Source of the DNA: Mycetocola zhadangensis
GTDB taxonomy: Bacteria; Actinomycetota; Actinomycetes; Actinomycetales; Microbacteriaceae
Assembly: GCF_003668565.1 (NCBI RefSeq)
Contig: NZ_RCWJ01000003.1
Span: forward strand, 124,001-188,000
DNA: 64,000 nt
Direction: 5' to 3'
Below are positions 10,407 through 20,148 of the stretch, one piece after another; the first letter of the stretch is position 1, and each line of letters begins with the position of its first letter. The translations under genes and the position numbers were made by a program. Below the pieces are notes generated by a model. That model had not been told where the DNA came from, did no database searches, and saw only the letters and a list, made by a program, of their open reading frames with translations.

Positions 10407-11003
10407 ATGGACGTAGTGCGACTCGAAACCGAACGGCTGATCCTCGACGAGCCGACGGAAGCGGACATTCCGTTCATCTACGCCTACTGCCAGGACCAGC
10501 TCATTTCGGACTTCACGACGGTGCCGCAGCCGTACCGTTTGCGCGATGCCGAAAACTTCCTCTCTCGAGTGGTTCAACCCGGCTGGGCTACCGGTCGTGA
10601 ATTGACGTGGGCGCTGCGTCGCAAAACAGAGCCCACGATCCTCGGAGTGGTGTCGCTGCGCGACTGGAACGATTCGCAGGCCATGGTCGGTTTCTGGCTG
10701 GGCGCACCGTGGCGGGGGCTCGGTTACACCCCAGAAGCCGTCGCCGCTGTGAGCGACTGGGCTTTCCAAAGCGCATGGTTCACCGAGGCGACTCCGCCCA
10801 AGACGACGATCGTGTGGGAGGCCATGGTCGGCAACCCGGCGTCCGCGCTCGTGGCCCACAAGGTTGGCTTCCGATACACCGGCACCGCGCGCGGTGAGGT
10901 CGCCCGGTTCGGGGAATTCCCGTCGAGCCACCGGGCTGAGTTGGTCGCCACCGATCGCAGGGGGCCTGCAGAGGGCTGGCCAGCGGAGGCGCTCGCACGG
11001 TGA
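10407..11003 (+). CDS. GNAT-family N-acetyltransferase (RimJ/RimL-like)
   Basis: 198 residues. The N-terminal ETERLILDEPTEADI is typical of the RimJ/RimL group of GNAT acetyltransferases. The acetyl-CoA site is seen in GFWLGAPWRGLGYTPEA (about 92-108), with the conserved WRGLGY motif, and NPAS-ALVAHKVGF follows. It transfers an acetyl group from acetyl-CoA to an unknown amine, either a protein N-terminus or a small molecule. Its stop overlaps the GTG of the HAD gene (GTGA), so the two are translationally coupled. Confidence 0.88.
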   Translation: MDVVRLETERLILDEPTEADIPFIYAYCQDQLISDFTTVPQPYRLRDAENFLSRVVQPGWATGRELTWALRRKTEPTILGVVSLRDWNDSQAMVGFWLGAPWRGLGYTPEAVAAVSDWAFQSAWFTEATPPKTTIVWEAMVGNPASALVAHKVGFRYTGTARGEVARFGEFPSSHRAELVATDRRGPAEGWPAEALAR

Positions 11004-11755
11004 GCTCGTTCGCCCTCGTTCTGTTTGACCTCGATGACACGCTGCTCGATCATCGAGGCGCGGTCTCGCGCGGCATCCTTCGCCATGTTGACGTGTCCCC
11101 CGGGCACCTGGCCGTCGACGACCGCGCCGCCGCGGTCACGCTTTGGCACGCCCTGGAGGAGCAGCACTACCACCGCTATCTCTCAGGCGAACTCACGTTT
11201 GCGGCCCAGCGACGTGCTCGCGCCCTCGACTTCGCGGCGGCGCACGGCGTGACCCTCGCCGACACCGACGCCGACACCTGGTTCGACACCTACTTCGAGC
11301 GCTACCGCGAGAGCTGGCAGCTGTTCAGCGACGCTCTCCCCTGCCTCAAGCGGCTCGCCGACACCGGCACACGCGTTGGCGTCATCACTAACGGCGAGCC
11401 CGACTACCAGCAGGTCAAACTCGACCACACCGGGCTCGGGGACCGTTTTGAACACGTGATCGCGTCTGGCGGCGTCGGTTTCGCCAAGCCCGACCCGCGG
11501 ATCTTTCTCGAAGCCTGCCGCCGATTCAATGTCGAGCCCTCGGAAGCGGCCTACGTCGGCGATCGTTTACAGACGGATGCCATCGGTGCGGCACGCGCCG
11601 GACTCACGGGCGTGTGGCTCAACCGCTTCGGCGAGAACGTCGCGGTCGGCGCGCTTGGGCACGGCACTCCCGTTGGCAGCAGCACACTCGCCGTCGCGCA
11701 GGCTGAAGCCGCTGACGCCGGAGTGCGCATCATCGGATCGCTCGACGAGTTGTAG
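11000..11755 (+). CDS. HAD-superfamily phosphatase (YjjG-like)
   Basis: 251 residues from a GTG overlapping the preceding stop. HAD motif I DLDDTLLD (Asp10 and Asp12), motif II in VGVITNGE, motif III lysine in GFAKPDPRIF and motif IV in YVGDRLQTDAIGA are all present, with an alpha-helical cap between motifs I and II. It fits the YjjG/haloacid dehalogenase group that dephosphorylates nucleotides or phosphorylated metabolites. The substrate cannot be told from sequence. Confidence 0.9.
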   Translation: MSSFALVLFDLDDTLLDHRGAVSRGILRHVDVSPGHLAVDDRAAAVTLWHALEEQHYHRYLSGELTFAAQRRARALDFAAAHGVTLADTDADTWFDTYFERYRESWQLFSDALPCLKRLADTGTRVGVITNGEPDYQQVKLDHTGLGDRFEHVIASGGVGFAKPDPRIFLEACRRFNVEPSEAAYVGDRLQTDAIGAARAGLTGVWLNRFGENVAVGALGHGTPVGSSTLAVAQAEAADAGVRIIGSLDEL

Positions 11756-11773
11756 TGACTTCGTCCGTGCGGA

Positions 11774-12442
11774 TCAGTGGCCGACGACACCGAGCTCGTA
11801 TGCCCGGATGACCGCCTCGACGCGGTTGCGGAGGTCGAACTTCGCGAGCACACGGCCGACGTGTGCCTTGACCGTTGACTCGCTCAAAAACAGCCTCGCA
11901 GCGATCTCACTGTTCGTTTCGCCGCGCCCGATGAGGATAAAGATCTCGCGTTCGCGGGCCGTCAACTCGGAGAACGCGTCGTCGGCGCTCGCGGTGGTGT
12001 GCCGAACTCCGAGGTGGGGTGCTGCCACTTCGATCAGCTTCGCGGTGATCCGCGGTGAGACAACGGCATCGCCGGAGTGCACGGCCCGAATCGCCGCGAT
12101 GAGGCCATCCGGCCGTGTGTCTTTCAAAAGGAATCCGCCCGCCCCCGCGCCGAGTGCACCGAAAGCGTACTCGTCGAGGTCATAGGTGGTGAGAACGAGA
12201 ACCCGGGTGTGAGGGTGAGCGTCGGTGATGCGCCGAGTTGCCTCGATCCCGCCGATACCCGGCATGCGGATGTCCATCAGCACGACATCGGGCCTCAGCC
12301 GTTGGGCAGCCGCGATCGCTTCCGCACCGTCGCCAGCCTCGCCGACAACGATCATCCCAGGCGTCGCCTCAAGCATCAGGCGAAATCCGTAACGAACCAG
12401 CTCCTGGTCGTCGACGAGAAGTACTCGAATACTGTCTTCCAT
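11774..12442 (-). CDS. NarL/LuxR-family response regulator
   Basis: 222 residues from ATG 12442, chosen because GGGAGG lies 9 nt upstream and the receiver fold starts at once; a longer reading from 12484 would overlap the kinase. Receiver domain 1-120 with Asp11/Asp12, phospho-acceptor Asp57 (LMDIRMPG), a Thr in VLTTYD and a conserved Lys in LLKDT. A LuxR-type HTH (about 155-215) contains LTAREREI and SESTVKAHVGRVL. It lies 2 bp after the kinase stop, so this is a cognate two-component pair. The adjacent ABC exporter is the likely target. Confidence 0.94.
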   Translation of the reverse strand: MEDSIRVLLVDDQELVRYGFRLMLEATPGMIVVGEAGDGAEAIAAAQRLRPDVVLMDIRMPGIGGIEATRRITDAHPHTRVLVLTTYDLDEYAFGALGAGAGGFLLKDTRPDGLIAAIRAVHSGDAVVSPRITAKLIEVAAPHLGVRHTTASADDAFSELTAREREIFILIGRGETNSEIAARLFLSESTVKAHVGRVLAKFDLRNRVEAVIRAYELGVVGH

Positions 12443-12444
12443 TG

Positions 12445-13617
12445 TTATCGGTCCTCCCGTTGCAGTCGTGCGTACACGCGCCATCCGCCATCCTCGTGCG
12501 GGCCAGCCTGGACCTCCCCGTTATAGAGTGCGACCCGCTCCTGGATTCCGAGGATGCCGCGCCCTGAGTTCGTAGAGGCACCGACTGCCGATGACGCGTC
12601 CTGTACGACAATCGTCACTTCGTCGGCCATCCACCTCACCGAAACCGTCACCCATTTCACGCGGCGAGCATGGCGCAGAACGTTGGTGAGCGACTCCTGC
12701 ACGATCCTATAGACGGTGAGGCCGAGTGCCGGGTCCGTCGATGCCGAGCCAGTGACGTCAAGGCGCACCGGGAGGCCCGCAGCGACAAACTCGGCGACGA
12801 GTGCCGTCAGTTGCGACGCGTCAGGTTGTGGCGAATGCTCCGCGCCAGTACTCCCGCGCACCGAACCGAGCAGGCGACGAACCTCTCCGAGGGTCCTGCG
12901 TCCTGTCTCGGCGACACGAGCGATGGCCTCCTTTGCCTCGTCAGGCCGCTCCGCTGCCGCGGCATGCGCCCCGTCCGAGATGGCGATCATGACCGAAAGG
13001 CTATGCGCGATCACGTCATGCATCTCTCGCGCGATCCGCTCTCGTTCCAGTGCTCTCGCGGCCTCCGCTTGCTGATCGCGCTCGCGCGCCAGGCGCTCTG
13101 CACGGTCGACCAGCTCTCCGATGTGACGCTGCCGGTGCCCGACGTTCGTTCCGAGCAGGGTCGCGATGAGGAGCACAACGGCGATCACCAGGTAAATGTT
13201 CGCCCAGTCCAGCACCGAGTCCCGAGGGTCTATCGGCGGCTGCAGTCCCAGAATCGGGGGCCCGATACTTCCGCGGACCGAGAGCGCCAGCGCACCAAGC
13301 CCGCCGCAGACCATGGCAATGCCAAAGCAGAGCCAGGCCGTCGATGCACTGCGACGCACGCCGGCCGTGTACACCGCGATCATCGCGAGCAGAGACTCGG
13401 CTCCCGAGCCGAACGCCAGCGAGAGCATAGCGAACACCATGGCGCCAACGAAGGCCAGTCGTGGATAGCGATGGCGGTATGCCAGGACCGCGACCCCGGA
13501 GAGGCCGAGCCCGACCATCGGCCACAGGGGCGTTGTGTGCGGTGGCTCCATCGAGAGCACAGCCATGCCGACTGCGAGCACTCCATACGCTGCAATCGTG
13601 AGCGCATTCACGATCAC
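12445..13617 (-). CDS. Sensor histidine kinase (HisKA_3/NarX-like)
   Basis: About 390 residues from a GTG at 13617. The frame stays open to an ATG at 13779, but that start would overlap the permease end and read through a 14-bp hairpin (13657-13688), so the later start is preferred with low certainty. Several membrane helices in the first 160 residues form a 5-6 TM sensor. A coiled segment (HIGELVDRAERLARERDQ) leads to the dimerisation/phosphoacceptor box REMHDVIAHS (His about 200) and an HATPase_c domain (QESLTNVLRHA, GRGILGIQERV). It would phosphorylate the response regulator encoded just downstream. The stimulus is unknown, perhaps the ABC exporter's substrate or membrane stress. Confidence 0.88.
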   Translation of the reverse strand: MIVNALTIAAYGVLAVGMAVLSMEPPHTTPLWPMVGLGLSGVAVLAYRHRYPRLAFVGAMVFAMLSLAFGSGAESLLAMIAVYTAGVRRSASTAWLCFGIAMVCGGLGALALSVRGSIGPPILGLQPPIDPRDSVLDWANIYLVIAVVLLIATLLGTNVGHRQRHIGELVDRAERLARERDQQAEAARALERERIAREMHDVIAHSLSVMIAISDGAHAAAAERPDEAKEAIARVAETGRRTLGEVRRLLGSVRGSTGAEHSPQPDASQLTALVAEFVAAGLPVRLDVTGSASTDPALGLTVYRIVQESLTNVLRHARRVKWVTVSVRWMADEVTIVVQDASSAVGASTNSGRGILGIQERVALYNGEVQAGPHEDGGWRVYARLQREDR

Positions 13618-13656
13618 GAGACGGCTGGGGCGTGGGCGCGCGGAGGAAGCACCATC

Positions 13657-13688
13657 GCGCGGCGCCTCGATTGAGGCGCCGCGCGAAA
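13657..13688 (-). terminator. Strong hairpin between permease and kinase genes
   Basis: A perfect 14-bp GC-rich stem (arms TCGCGCGGCGCCTC / GAGGCGCCGCGCGA) with a 4-nt loop, 15 nt after the permease stop. There is no U-tract, so it may be an mRNA-stabilising or partial-termination hairpin that sets different expression for the ABC genes and the two-component genes. Confidence 0.55.
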
Positions 13689-13703
13689 TGCTCTGCGGGG
13701 GAA

Positions 13704-14549
13704 TCAGGCGTCCCCCCGACGGAGCCGAACGGCCCCGAGCAAGAGGAACACTCCGGCCCACGCCGCCGCGATGATCCACGCGGCGGCCGGGCTGACATAG
13801 CCGTCGGCGAGATGCAGGAATGCTCCGCCTGGGTCAGCCAGGCTGGTCATCGCGTCCCCGGCCTTCGACATCGAGAGAAGATGAAGGTTCCTGACGAACG
13901 GTGACGCAGGGAGCACCGAAAGTACGACTGGCAGCAGCAGGATCACCGAAAGAACTGTTGCGACGCTGGCAGCGACGGAGCGGAGCATGGTTCCGATCCC
14001 CAGGCCGAGGACAGCGGAGAAGCCGACGTAGACCGATCCGCCGAGAAGAGCAAACGTCACTCCGGGAGCAGTCAGCCCGATCTCAAGCCCGAAGGCCGCG
14101 AACATGCGGTACGTGATCGCCCACGAGCCGAACAGCGCGACGCCAGCCGCCGCTGTTGCGGAGACGAAAAGCACGACCGCCTTGGCGGCAAGCACGGTTA
14201 GGCGGGAGGGAGCGGCGATGAGCGTCGACTGGATTGTTCCGCTTGCGTACTCCCCGCTGATGACGAGCACCCCCAAAATCCCGGCTATGAGTTGGCCGAA
14301 CAGGACCGTCCCAATTGTGACGTTATCGAGCATGAACCCCGCGGACGGGGCGTCTGGCAGCCCGGCATCTTCCATAGTCAAACCTAGCGCGACACTCACG
14401 GCGAGCCCGAACACGATGATGGAGAGCAGAAGGCCAACGGTGGATCGAAGGCTCGTGAGCTTAATGATTTCAGAGCGCAGAACGCCGACGAACGTCAAGC
14501 CGTCTGGGCCGGCGACGAAGGTCGCACGGTGTTTTTCTGTTGCGGTCAT
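13704..14549 (-). CDS. ABC-2-type exporter permease
   Basis: 281 residues with about six hydrophobic helices in the ABC-2 permease layout. The N-terminal TFVGVLRSEIIKLTSLRSTV is the usual cytosolic lead of these subunits, and EYASGTIQSTLIAAPSRL is the conserved loop after the second helix. Start overlaps the ATPase stop by 4 nt (ATGA). It forms an exporter with the upstream ATPase; the substrate (antibiotic, lipid or peptide) is unknown. Confidence 0.9.
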   Translation of the reverse strand: MTATEKHRATFVAGPDGLTFVGVLRSEIIKLTSLRSTVGLLLSIIVFGLAVSVALGLTMEDAGLPDAPSAGFMLDNVTIGTVLFGQLIAGILGVLVISGEYASGTIQSTLIAAPSRLTVLAAKAVVLFVSATAAAGVALFGSWAITYRMFAAFGLEIGLTAPGVTFALLGGSVYVGFSAVLGLGIGTMLRSVAASVATVLSVILLLPVVLSVLPASPFVRNLHLLSMSKAGDAMTSLADPGGAFLHLADGYVSPAAAWIIAAAWAGVFLLLGAVRLRRGDA

Positions 14550-15475
14550 CGGTGTGCTCCAGTCTCAGCGATATGTGACGAGCGGTACTCGACTTCTCCG
14601 GCGGTGAGGGCAATGTACGCCTCTTCGAGCGAACCCGATACGGACGCGACTTCGTGCAAAACGACACCGGCAGTGGACGCTGCGACGGCAACGTGCTCAG
14701 CGGTGAGTCCTGAAATCTCGATTGCACCGTCCGCCAGCACCGAGACGACGACACCGGGCCCGGCAATCGTTGCCATCAGGCGTTCCGTGTCCGGTGTGCG
14801 GACGCGCGTCACCGAACGGGTAGCTCCCGCGATGATGTTGCTGATCGAATCGTCAGCCAGTATCCGGCCACGTCCGATCACAATGAGCCGGTCCGCCGTC
14901 TGAGCCATTTCGCTCATGAGGTGGGACGACAGCAGCACGGTTCGCCCCTCTGCGGCCAGGTTCCTCATCAGTGTGCGCACCCACCGCACGCCCTCCGGGT
15001 CGAGACCGTTCACCGGTTCGTCGAGGATGATCGTTGCGGGGTCACCGAGCAGTGCGGTGGCGATTCCCAACCGCTGCCCCATTCCGAGCGAAAACCCGCC
15101 GACACGTTTTCCGGCCACCGAGTCGAGTCCGGCCAGTCCGATGACCTCACGTACCCGGGAAGCGCCGATGCCATGCGTCGCCCCGATGGCGAGCAGGTGT
15201 TTGTAGGCCGAGCGGCCCTTGTGAGCAGCTTTTGCATCGAGTAGAACTCCGACTTCCCGCAGCGGAGCGCGGTGGTCCTGATAGCGGCGCCCGTTCACGT
15301 GAACGCTGCCAGAGGTTGGCCGGTCGAGACCGACGATCATCCTCATGGTCGTGGACTTTCCCGCCCCGTTTGGCCCGAGGAAACCTGTCACCTGGCCGGG
15401 CCTGACTGTGAAGTTGATTGCGTCGACGGCCACCTTGTTGCCGTAGCTTTTCACGAGTGCCTCTGCTGTGATCAT
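14546..15475 (-). CDS. ABC exporter ATPase (DrrA/NatA-like)
   Basis: 309 residues. Walker A GPNGAGKST (about 35-43), Q-loop region, signature FSLGMGQRLGIA, Walker B IILDEPVNGLDPEG and the H-loop SSHL are all intact. The C-terminal 90 residues form the extra domain seen in DrrA/CcmA-type exporters. It is the first gene of the run ATPase, permease, histidine kinase, response regulator. GGAAAG precedes the ATG at 15475. Confidence 0.93.
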   Translation of the reverse strand: MITAEALVKSYGNKVAVDAINFTVRPGQVTGFLGPNGAGKSTTMRMIVGLDRPTSGSVHVNGRRYQDHRAPLREVGVLLDAKAAHKGRSAYKHLLAIGATHGIGASRVREVIGLAGLDSVAGKRVGGFSLGMGQRLGIATALLGDPATIILDEPVNGLDPEGVRWVRTLMRNLAAEGRTVLLSSHLMSEMAQTADRLIVIGRGRILADDSISNIIAGATRSVTRVRTPDTERLMATIAGPGVVVSVLADGAIEISGLTAEHVAVAASTAGVVLHEVASVSGSLEEAYIALTAGEVEYRSSHIAETGAHR

Positions 15476-15555
15476 GTACTTTCCTTTCGCATGTGTCGAG
15501 CCTAGGAAGGCTCGGCCACGGGCACATCGGACGCCGGTCTCGCATCTGTGTGACC

Positions 15556-15575
15556 ACCAGTACCGGGGTACTGGT
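15556..15575. promoter_or_regulatory. Palindromic operator candidate upstream of ABC/two-component genes
   Basis: ACCAGTACC-GG-GGTACTGGT is a 9+9 bp inverted repeat 81 bp before the ATPase ATG. It lies in the only upstream region of the ABC/two-component operon, so the encoded LuxR-type regulator is a candidate binder. Confidence 0.5.
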
Positions 15576-15784
15576 TAGCGTTCCCTGCGCGACCAACGCC
15601 CTAGCGCGTGCCGCACCTGCTCGAGAGGCAGCCCGGCGGCAGGCACCCAGCCGGCCAGCGCGGTGACACGACACGAATCGTCCATTGAGAGCGCGAGGAA
15701 CGACGAAGTTCGTCCTCTCACCCGCGTCGGCGTGGCCGAGGGGCGCGTACGGCAGGCCGGCCGACAAGCAGCACCGCAACGACC

Positions 15785-15818
15785 AACGGGCCCGCCCTCC
15801 GAGGAGAGCGGGCCCGTT
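15785..15818 (-). terminator. Terminator after glpK
   Basis: Perfect 11-bp stem AACGGGCCCGC / GCGGGCCCGTT with a 12-nt loop, 13 nt after the glpK stop on the minus strand. The following U-tract is weak. Confidence 0.7.
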
Positions 15819-15831
15819 ACGAGGGTGGAAA

Positions 15832-17346
15832 CTACTGAACGTCTTCGTCGACCCAGTCGAACGACTTCGTTACGGCCTTCTTCCACAACCGCAGTGTGCG
15901 GTCGCGGTCCTCGGCGTCCATCTTCGGCTCCCAGCGCTTGTCTTCCTGCCAGTTGCCGCGGAGGTCGTCGAGGTTCTCCCAGAACCCGACGGCGAGCCCG
16001 GCCGCGTATGCCGCACCGAGCGCTGTGGTCTCCGCAACGACCGGTCGAACGACCGGCACGTTGAGGATGTCAGCCTGGAACTGCATGAGCGCATCGTTCG
16101 CGACCATACCTCCGTCGACCTTGAGCTCGGTCAGGTCGACACCTGAGTCAGCGTTGACGGCGTCGAGCACCTCGCGGGTCTGGAACGCGGTCGCCTCGAG
16201 CGCTGCTCGGGCGATGTGCCCCTTGTTGACGAACCGGGTGAGGCCGACGATGACGCCGCGGGCCTCTGGCCGCCAGTACGGGGCGAACAGCCCGGAGAAC
16301 GCCGGAACGATGTACACACCACCGTTGTCGTCGACCGTCGTTGCGAGCGTTTCGACCTCGGGCGCCGAGTTGATGATGCCGAGGTTGTCTCGCAGCCACT
16401 GGATGAGCGACCCGGTCACCGCGATCGATCCTTCGAGCGCGTAGTGCGGTTTGGCGTCGCCGAGCTTGTAGCCCAGCGTCGTGAGCAGACCGTTTTTCGA
16501 GTGCACGATCTCTTCACCCGTGTTGAAGATGAGGAAGTTACCCGTGCCGTAGGTGTTCTTCGACTCGCCGGTGTCGAACGCAGCCTGGCCAAACGTCGCG
16601 GCCTGCTGGTCGCCCAGGATGCCTGCGATCGGTGTCTCACGAAGCAGGCTCGAGCTGTGTGCGTGACCGTAAACCTCGCTCGACGACTTGATCTCGGGAA
16701 GCATCGACTTCGGCACGTTGAACACCGACAGGATCTCGTCGTCCCACTGCAGGGTCTCGAGGTCCATGAACAGCGTCCGGCTCGCGTTGGTCACGTCGGT
16801 GACGTGAACGCCGCCGTCGGTTCCACCTGTGAGGTTCCAGAGCACCCAACTGTCGGTGGTTCCGAACAGCAGGTCACCTGCATCCGCCTTCTCGCGGGCA
16901 CCTTCGACGTTCTCGAGGATCCAGACGATCTTGGTTCCGGAGAAGTACGTCGCGAGCGGCAGGCCGACCTTCGGCTTGAACCGTTCGACGCCGCCGTCGG
17001 CCGCGAACCGGTCAACGATCGACTGGGTGCGGGTGTCCTGCCAGACGATGGCGTTGTAAACCGGCTTACCGGTGGTTTTGTCCCAGACCACAGCGGTCTC
17101 GCGCTGGTTGGTGATACCGATCGCCGCGATGTCGTGCCGAGTGAGACTCGCCTTTGAGAGCGCCTGGCCGATCACCTCGCGGGTGTTGTTCCAGATCTCA
17201 GTTGGGTCGTGTTCTACCCAGCCTGCCTTGGGGAAGATCTGCTCGTGCTCAAGCTGCCCGGTCGAGATGATCGATCCGGACTTGTCGAAGATAATGGCCC
17301 GAGAACTTGTGGTTCCCTGGTCGATTGCGATGACGTAATCCGCCAT
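15832..17346 (-). CDS. glpK: Glycerol kinase
   Basis: 504 residues, full length for FGGY-family GlpK. The N-terminal [16 protein letters not shown] is the ATP phosphate-binding loop; WVEHDP, TNQRET, the substrate segment with [17 protein letters not shown] and the C-terminal [15 protein letters not shown] match glycerol kinases. It phosphorylates glycerol to sn-glycerol 3-phosphate with ATP. Last gene of the minus-strand set glpD, glpF, glpK, separated from glpF by 90 bp with a hairpin. Confidence 0.97.
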   Translation of the reverse strand: MADYVIAIDQGTTSSRAIIFDKSGSIISTGQLEHEQIFPKAGWVEHDPTEIWNNTREVIGQALSKASLTRHDIAAIGITNQRETAVVWDKTTGKPVYNAIVWQDTRTQSIVDRFAADGGVERFKPKVGLPLATYFSGTKIVWILENVEGAREKADAGDLLFGTTDSWVLWNLTGGTDGGVHVTDVTNASRTLFMDLETLQWDDEILSVFNVPKSMLPEIKSSSEVYGHAHSSSLLRETPIAGILGDQQAATFGQAAFDTGESKNTYGTGNFLIFNTGEEIVHSKNGLLTTLGYKLGDAKPHYALEGSIAVTGSLIQWLRDNLGIINSAPEVETLATTVDDNGGVYIVPAFSGLFAPYWRPEARGVIVGLTRFVNKGHIARAALEATAFQTREVLDAVNADSGVDLTELKVDGGMVANDALMQFQADILNVPVVRPVVAETTALGAAYAAGLAVGFWENLDDLRGNWQEDKRWEPKMDAEDRDRTLRLWKKAVTKSFDWVDEDVQ

Positions 17347-17402
17347 GTCTTACTCCTTTGTATGCGTTTTTCTCAGATTCACAAGCGTTACGGATGCCAC
17401 GT

Positions 17403-17431
17403 GGTGGCGACGGCAGAACACCGTCGCCACC
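17403..17431 (-). terminator. Hairpin between glpF and glpK
   Basis: 11-bp stem GGTGGCGACGG / CCGTCGCCACC with a 7-nt loop just after the glpF stop. Without a U-tract it may be a partial terminator or RNA-stability element that adjusts the ratio of glpF to glpK. Confidence 0.5.
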
Positions 17432-17436
17432 CGTAG

Positions 17437-18195
17437 CTAAATGGTTGGCAGCAGGGCGAGGGAAGCCCAGCCAGCAATCGCTCCACCGAGAAGCGGTCCA
17501 ACAACAGGCACCCAGGCGTAGCCCCAGTCACTCGACCCCTTGCCCTTGATGGGCAGGATGGCGTGAGCGATTCGAGGAGCGAGGTCACGTGCAGGGTTGA
17601 TTGCATATCCGGTCGGTCCACCGAGCGAGATACCAATCGCGATAACAACGAGAGCAACGGGCAGTGCGCCGAGGGCGGCGAGCCCGGGAGTGTCGCCCTG
17701 GCGCCCGAACGAGATGACAGCGAAGACGAGCACAAAGGTGCCGATGGCCTCAGTGATGACGTTCCAGGCGTAGCTCCGAATCGCGGGTCCGGTCGAGAAC
17801 ACCGCGAGCTTCGCTGCCGGGTCGTCCGACGCGTCGAAGTGCTGTTTGTATGTGACGAACGCGAGGACCGCACCGAGGAACGCACCGACCATCTCACCAC
17901 CGAAGTAGGTAAAGGTGGAGGCGAAGTCGACGGGGACTCCTTCGACGAACTCGGTGGTACCTGCCGTGATGAGACCGACGGTAACCGCCGGATTCAGGTG
18001 CGCGCCAGAGAGGTACGCGGCGAGCACACCGATGTAGACAGCAAGTCCCCAACCGAAGTTGATGAGGAGCCAGCCGCCGTTGAACCCTTTCGTCTTGGCC
18101 AACACGACGTTAGCGACGACGCCACCACCGAGCAGGATGAGGAGCGCCGTTCCGACGACCTCCGAGAGAAAGATTTGGCCTAAAGTAACGTCCAC
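17437..18195 (-). CDS. glpF: Glycerol facilitator (MIP/aquaporin family)
   Basis: 252 residues with six membrane helices and both NPA half-helix motifs: [10 protein letters not shown] (about 66-75) and [12 protein letters not shown] (about 205-215). The Asp after the second NPAR is the usual mark of glycerol-conducting GlpF over water-only aquaporins. It lets glycerol diffuse inward for trapping by GlpK. AAGGTC-like ribosome-binding site upstream. Confidence 0.95.
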   Translation of the reverse strand: MDVTLGQIFLSEVVGTALLILLGGGVVANVVLAKTKGFNGGWLLINFGWGLAVYIGVLAAYLSGAHLNPAVTVGLITAGTTEFVEGVPVDFASTFTYFGGEMVGAFLGAVLAFVTYKQHFDASDDPAAKLAVFSTGPAIRSYAWNVITEAIGTFVLVFAVISFGRQGDTPGLAALGALPVALVVIAIGISLGGPTGYAINPARDLAPRIAHAILPIKGKGSSDWGYAWVPVVGPLLGGAIAGWASLALLPTI

Positions 18196-18343
18196 GTTGA
18201 CCTTCCTTGGTTAGCGTCCCGGATGCGAGCGCTCCCGGAAAGCGGTGAATTTCGATCTCCTGTGAAACGTACCGACGAAAGGCGGTGCGGGACAAGAGCG
18301 CCGCGTGAGAATGCGTGCAGTTATTGCCGCCGCGGCTCCGAAA

Positions 18344-20071
18344 TCAGGCGTTCGCCCCCGTTTCGAGAGAGTTCAGCTGCACGCCGTGCTCCGAGCGCAA
18401 AATTGCGGCTGCGGCAGCGACCTCGGCCAGCCTCTCACTCTCTGTCCAGTTGAGTACCGTTGAGAGGATGCCGGCCAGCTCGGTCAGCAGCTCGCTCGAC
18501 GCTCCGCCAGTGAAGGCGATGCTCGTCCGGCGCTGCAGGACGTCGCTCAGGTGCACAACCGATTCGGTGCGCACAATGCGCTCGATCTCCTGGCGGCTGT
18601 AGCCCGGTGCGTGCGTCAGCGGGGTGTCGCCGGACTCGGCGAGCTCTTCGATGATCGCCGTTGCGCGCATTCCGTATCGCTCAAGCAGCTCGGCTGCTCG
18701 GACCTTGCCGACCTCACGAGAATTGTCTGCGAGCCAAACCTGCATCGCGGCATCCGTTCTCGGGAATCCGACTCCGCCACCGATAGGCATTCCGAGCGTG
18801 GAAACCGACCGTTCGCGACCGAGGAGGGCGAGAGTGTCGTTCGTAATGTGCTCGGCCAGGGCACGGAATGTCGTCCACTTGCCTCCGACGAGGCTGAGCA
18901 TGGTCGACGTGCCGAGCTTGGACGACACGATGCGGTAATCACGGGAGACAAAGCCAGGGGCGAGATCGCCGTGGCCTGGGAGCGGACGGATGCCGGAGAA
19001 CCGGTAGACGATCTCGCTGCGGTCGACCGGAACATCGGGGAAGACGTGCTCGATGAGCTCGAAGAAGTAATCGACCTCTTCTTCGGTGCAGATAGCCTTC
19101 TCGCGTGGGTCTGCCTCGAGGTCTGTTGTGCCGACCATGACCTTGCCCTTGAGCGGGTAGATGAGCACGATGCGGCCGTCCTTGTGCTCGAAGAAGATCT
19201 CGCGACCGCCGGTCGCGGCGAGCAGGGCGGGGTTGTCGAGGACGATGTGCGACCCCTTAGTCCCACCCATGAGCTGCGTGCCCTGGCCGAGTGCGGCGTT
19301 CGTGAGGTCGGTCCATGGGCCCGAAGCGTTGATCACGACGTCGGCAGTCATCACGAATTCGTCGCCTGAGACGGTGTCACGCATGCGCACCGATCCCCCG
19401 TCGGCGCCAACGGCCTCGACGTAGTTGGCCGCGCGAGCGTGCGGGCCGGCGGCGAGGCCGTCGTGCAACACGTCGAGAGCGAGGCGCTCGGGGTCGTGCA
19501 CCGAAGCGTCGAAGTAGGTCGCCGTGTACTTGATGCCCGAGTTGAGCTTCGGCAGCGCGGCGAGCGCCTTCTTCTTGCCGACGAAACGGTGACGGGGAAC
19601 GCTTCCGCCGTCGCGCGAGAATGCGTCGTACAGGGTGAGGCCGACCTTGATGAGCAGCGCACCGCGTTCCTGCGGCTTGCCCTGCTTGTGGGTGAGGAAG
19701 CGCAGCGGTGCGCTGATGATGCCGGAGAACGTGGAGAAGATCGGCACGGTCGTCTCGAGCGGCTTCACGTAGTGCGGCGCAATCTTGATGAGGCCGTTGC
19801 GTTCGGTGACCGATTCCTTGACGAGCCGGAACTCGCCGTTCTCGAGGTAGCGGATACCGCCGTGGATCATGTGGCTCGACGCTGCTGACGCGCCCGAGCA
19901 GTAGTCGCTGCGCTCAACAAGCGTGACGTCGACGCCCTGCAGGGCGAGGTCGCGGAAGGTTGCGAGGCCGTTGATGCCTCCACCGATGATGAGGACCGTC
20001 GAACTCGGGTGAGCCCGAAGCGCCTCTACCGTCGCTCGGCGGGATACTGGTCGCGTTGCCGAATCGTTCAT
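18344..20071 (-). CDS. glpD: Glycerol-3-phosphate dehydrogenase (FAD)
   Basis: 575 residues from ATG 20071, chosen because AAGGAG lies 9 nt upstream; a longer frame to 20188 has no such site. The FAD Rossmann motif VLIIGGGINGLATFRDLALQG stands at about residues 25-45, DYCSGASAASSHMIHGGIRYLE follows, and RFSGIRPLPG and the GlpD C-terminal cap are present. It oxidises glycerol 3-phosphate to dihydroxyacetone phosphate at the membrane, feeding quinones. Transcribed with glpF and glpK, divergent from the SorC regulator. Confidence 0.96.
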   Translation of the reverse strand: MNDSATRPVSRRATVEALRAHPSSTVLIIGGGINGLATFRDLALQGVDVTLVERSDYCSGASAASSHMIHGGIRYLENGEFRLVKESVTERNGLIKIAPHYVKPLETTVPIFSTFSGIISAPLRFLTHKQGKPQERGALLIKVGLTLYDAFSRDGGSVPRHRFVGKKKALAALPKLNSGIKYTATYFDASVHDPERLALDVLHDGLAAGPHARAANYVEAVGADGGSVRMRDTVSGDEFVMTADVVINASGPWTDLTNAALGQGTQLMGGTKGSHIVLDNPALLAATGGREIFFEHKDGRIVLIYPLKGKVMVGTTDLEADPREKAICTEEEVDYFFELIEHVFPDVPVDRSEIVYRFSGIRPLPGHGDLAPGFVSRDYRIVSSKLGTSTMLSLVGGKWTTFRALAEHITNDTLALLGRERSVSTLGMPIGGGVGFPRTDAAMQVWLADNSREVGKVRAAELLERYGMRATAIIEELAESGDTPLTHAPGYSRQEIERIVRTESVVHLSDVLQRRTSIAFTGGASSELLTELAGILSTVLNWTESERLAEVAAAAAILRSEHGVQLNSLETGANA

Positions 20072-20148
20072 GCTCGCTCTCCTTGCGCTGGTGCCGGCGT
20101 GATGCGTCCGCGTGTCGCGGCGCTTTCCGCCTCGCAACGATTCTGGGC

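Larger units (their letters stand above)
15476..15831. other. Intergenic region between ABC operon and glpK
   Basis: 356 bp holding the promoter side of the ABC operon (palindrome at 15556-15575) and the glpK terminator. Short open frames in it have no ribosome-binding site or recognisable motif, so I call no gene. Confidence 0.5.

Noticed and set aside
15575-16146. Short frames between the ABC operon and glpK
   Set aside because: They overlap the glpK terminator and coding region and lack start signals.
16216-17157. 313-codon frame opposite glpK
   Set aside because: Shadow of glycerol kinase; composition is the complement of its codon use.
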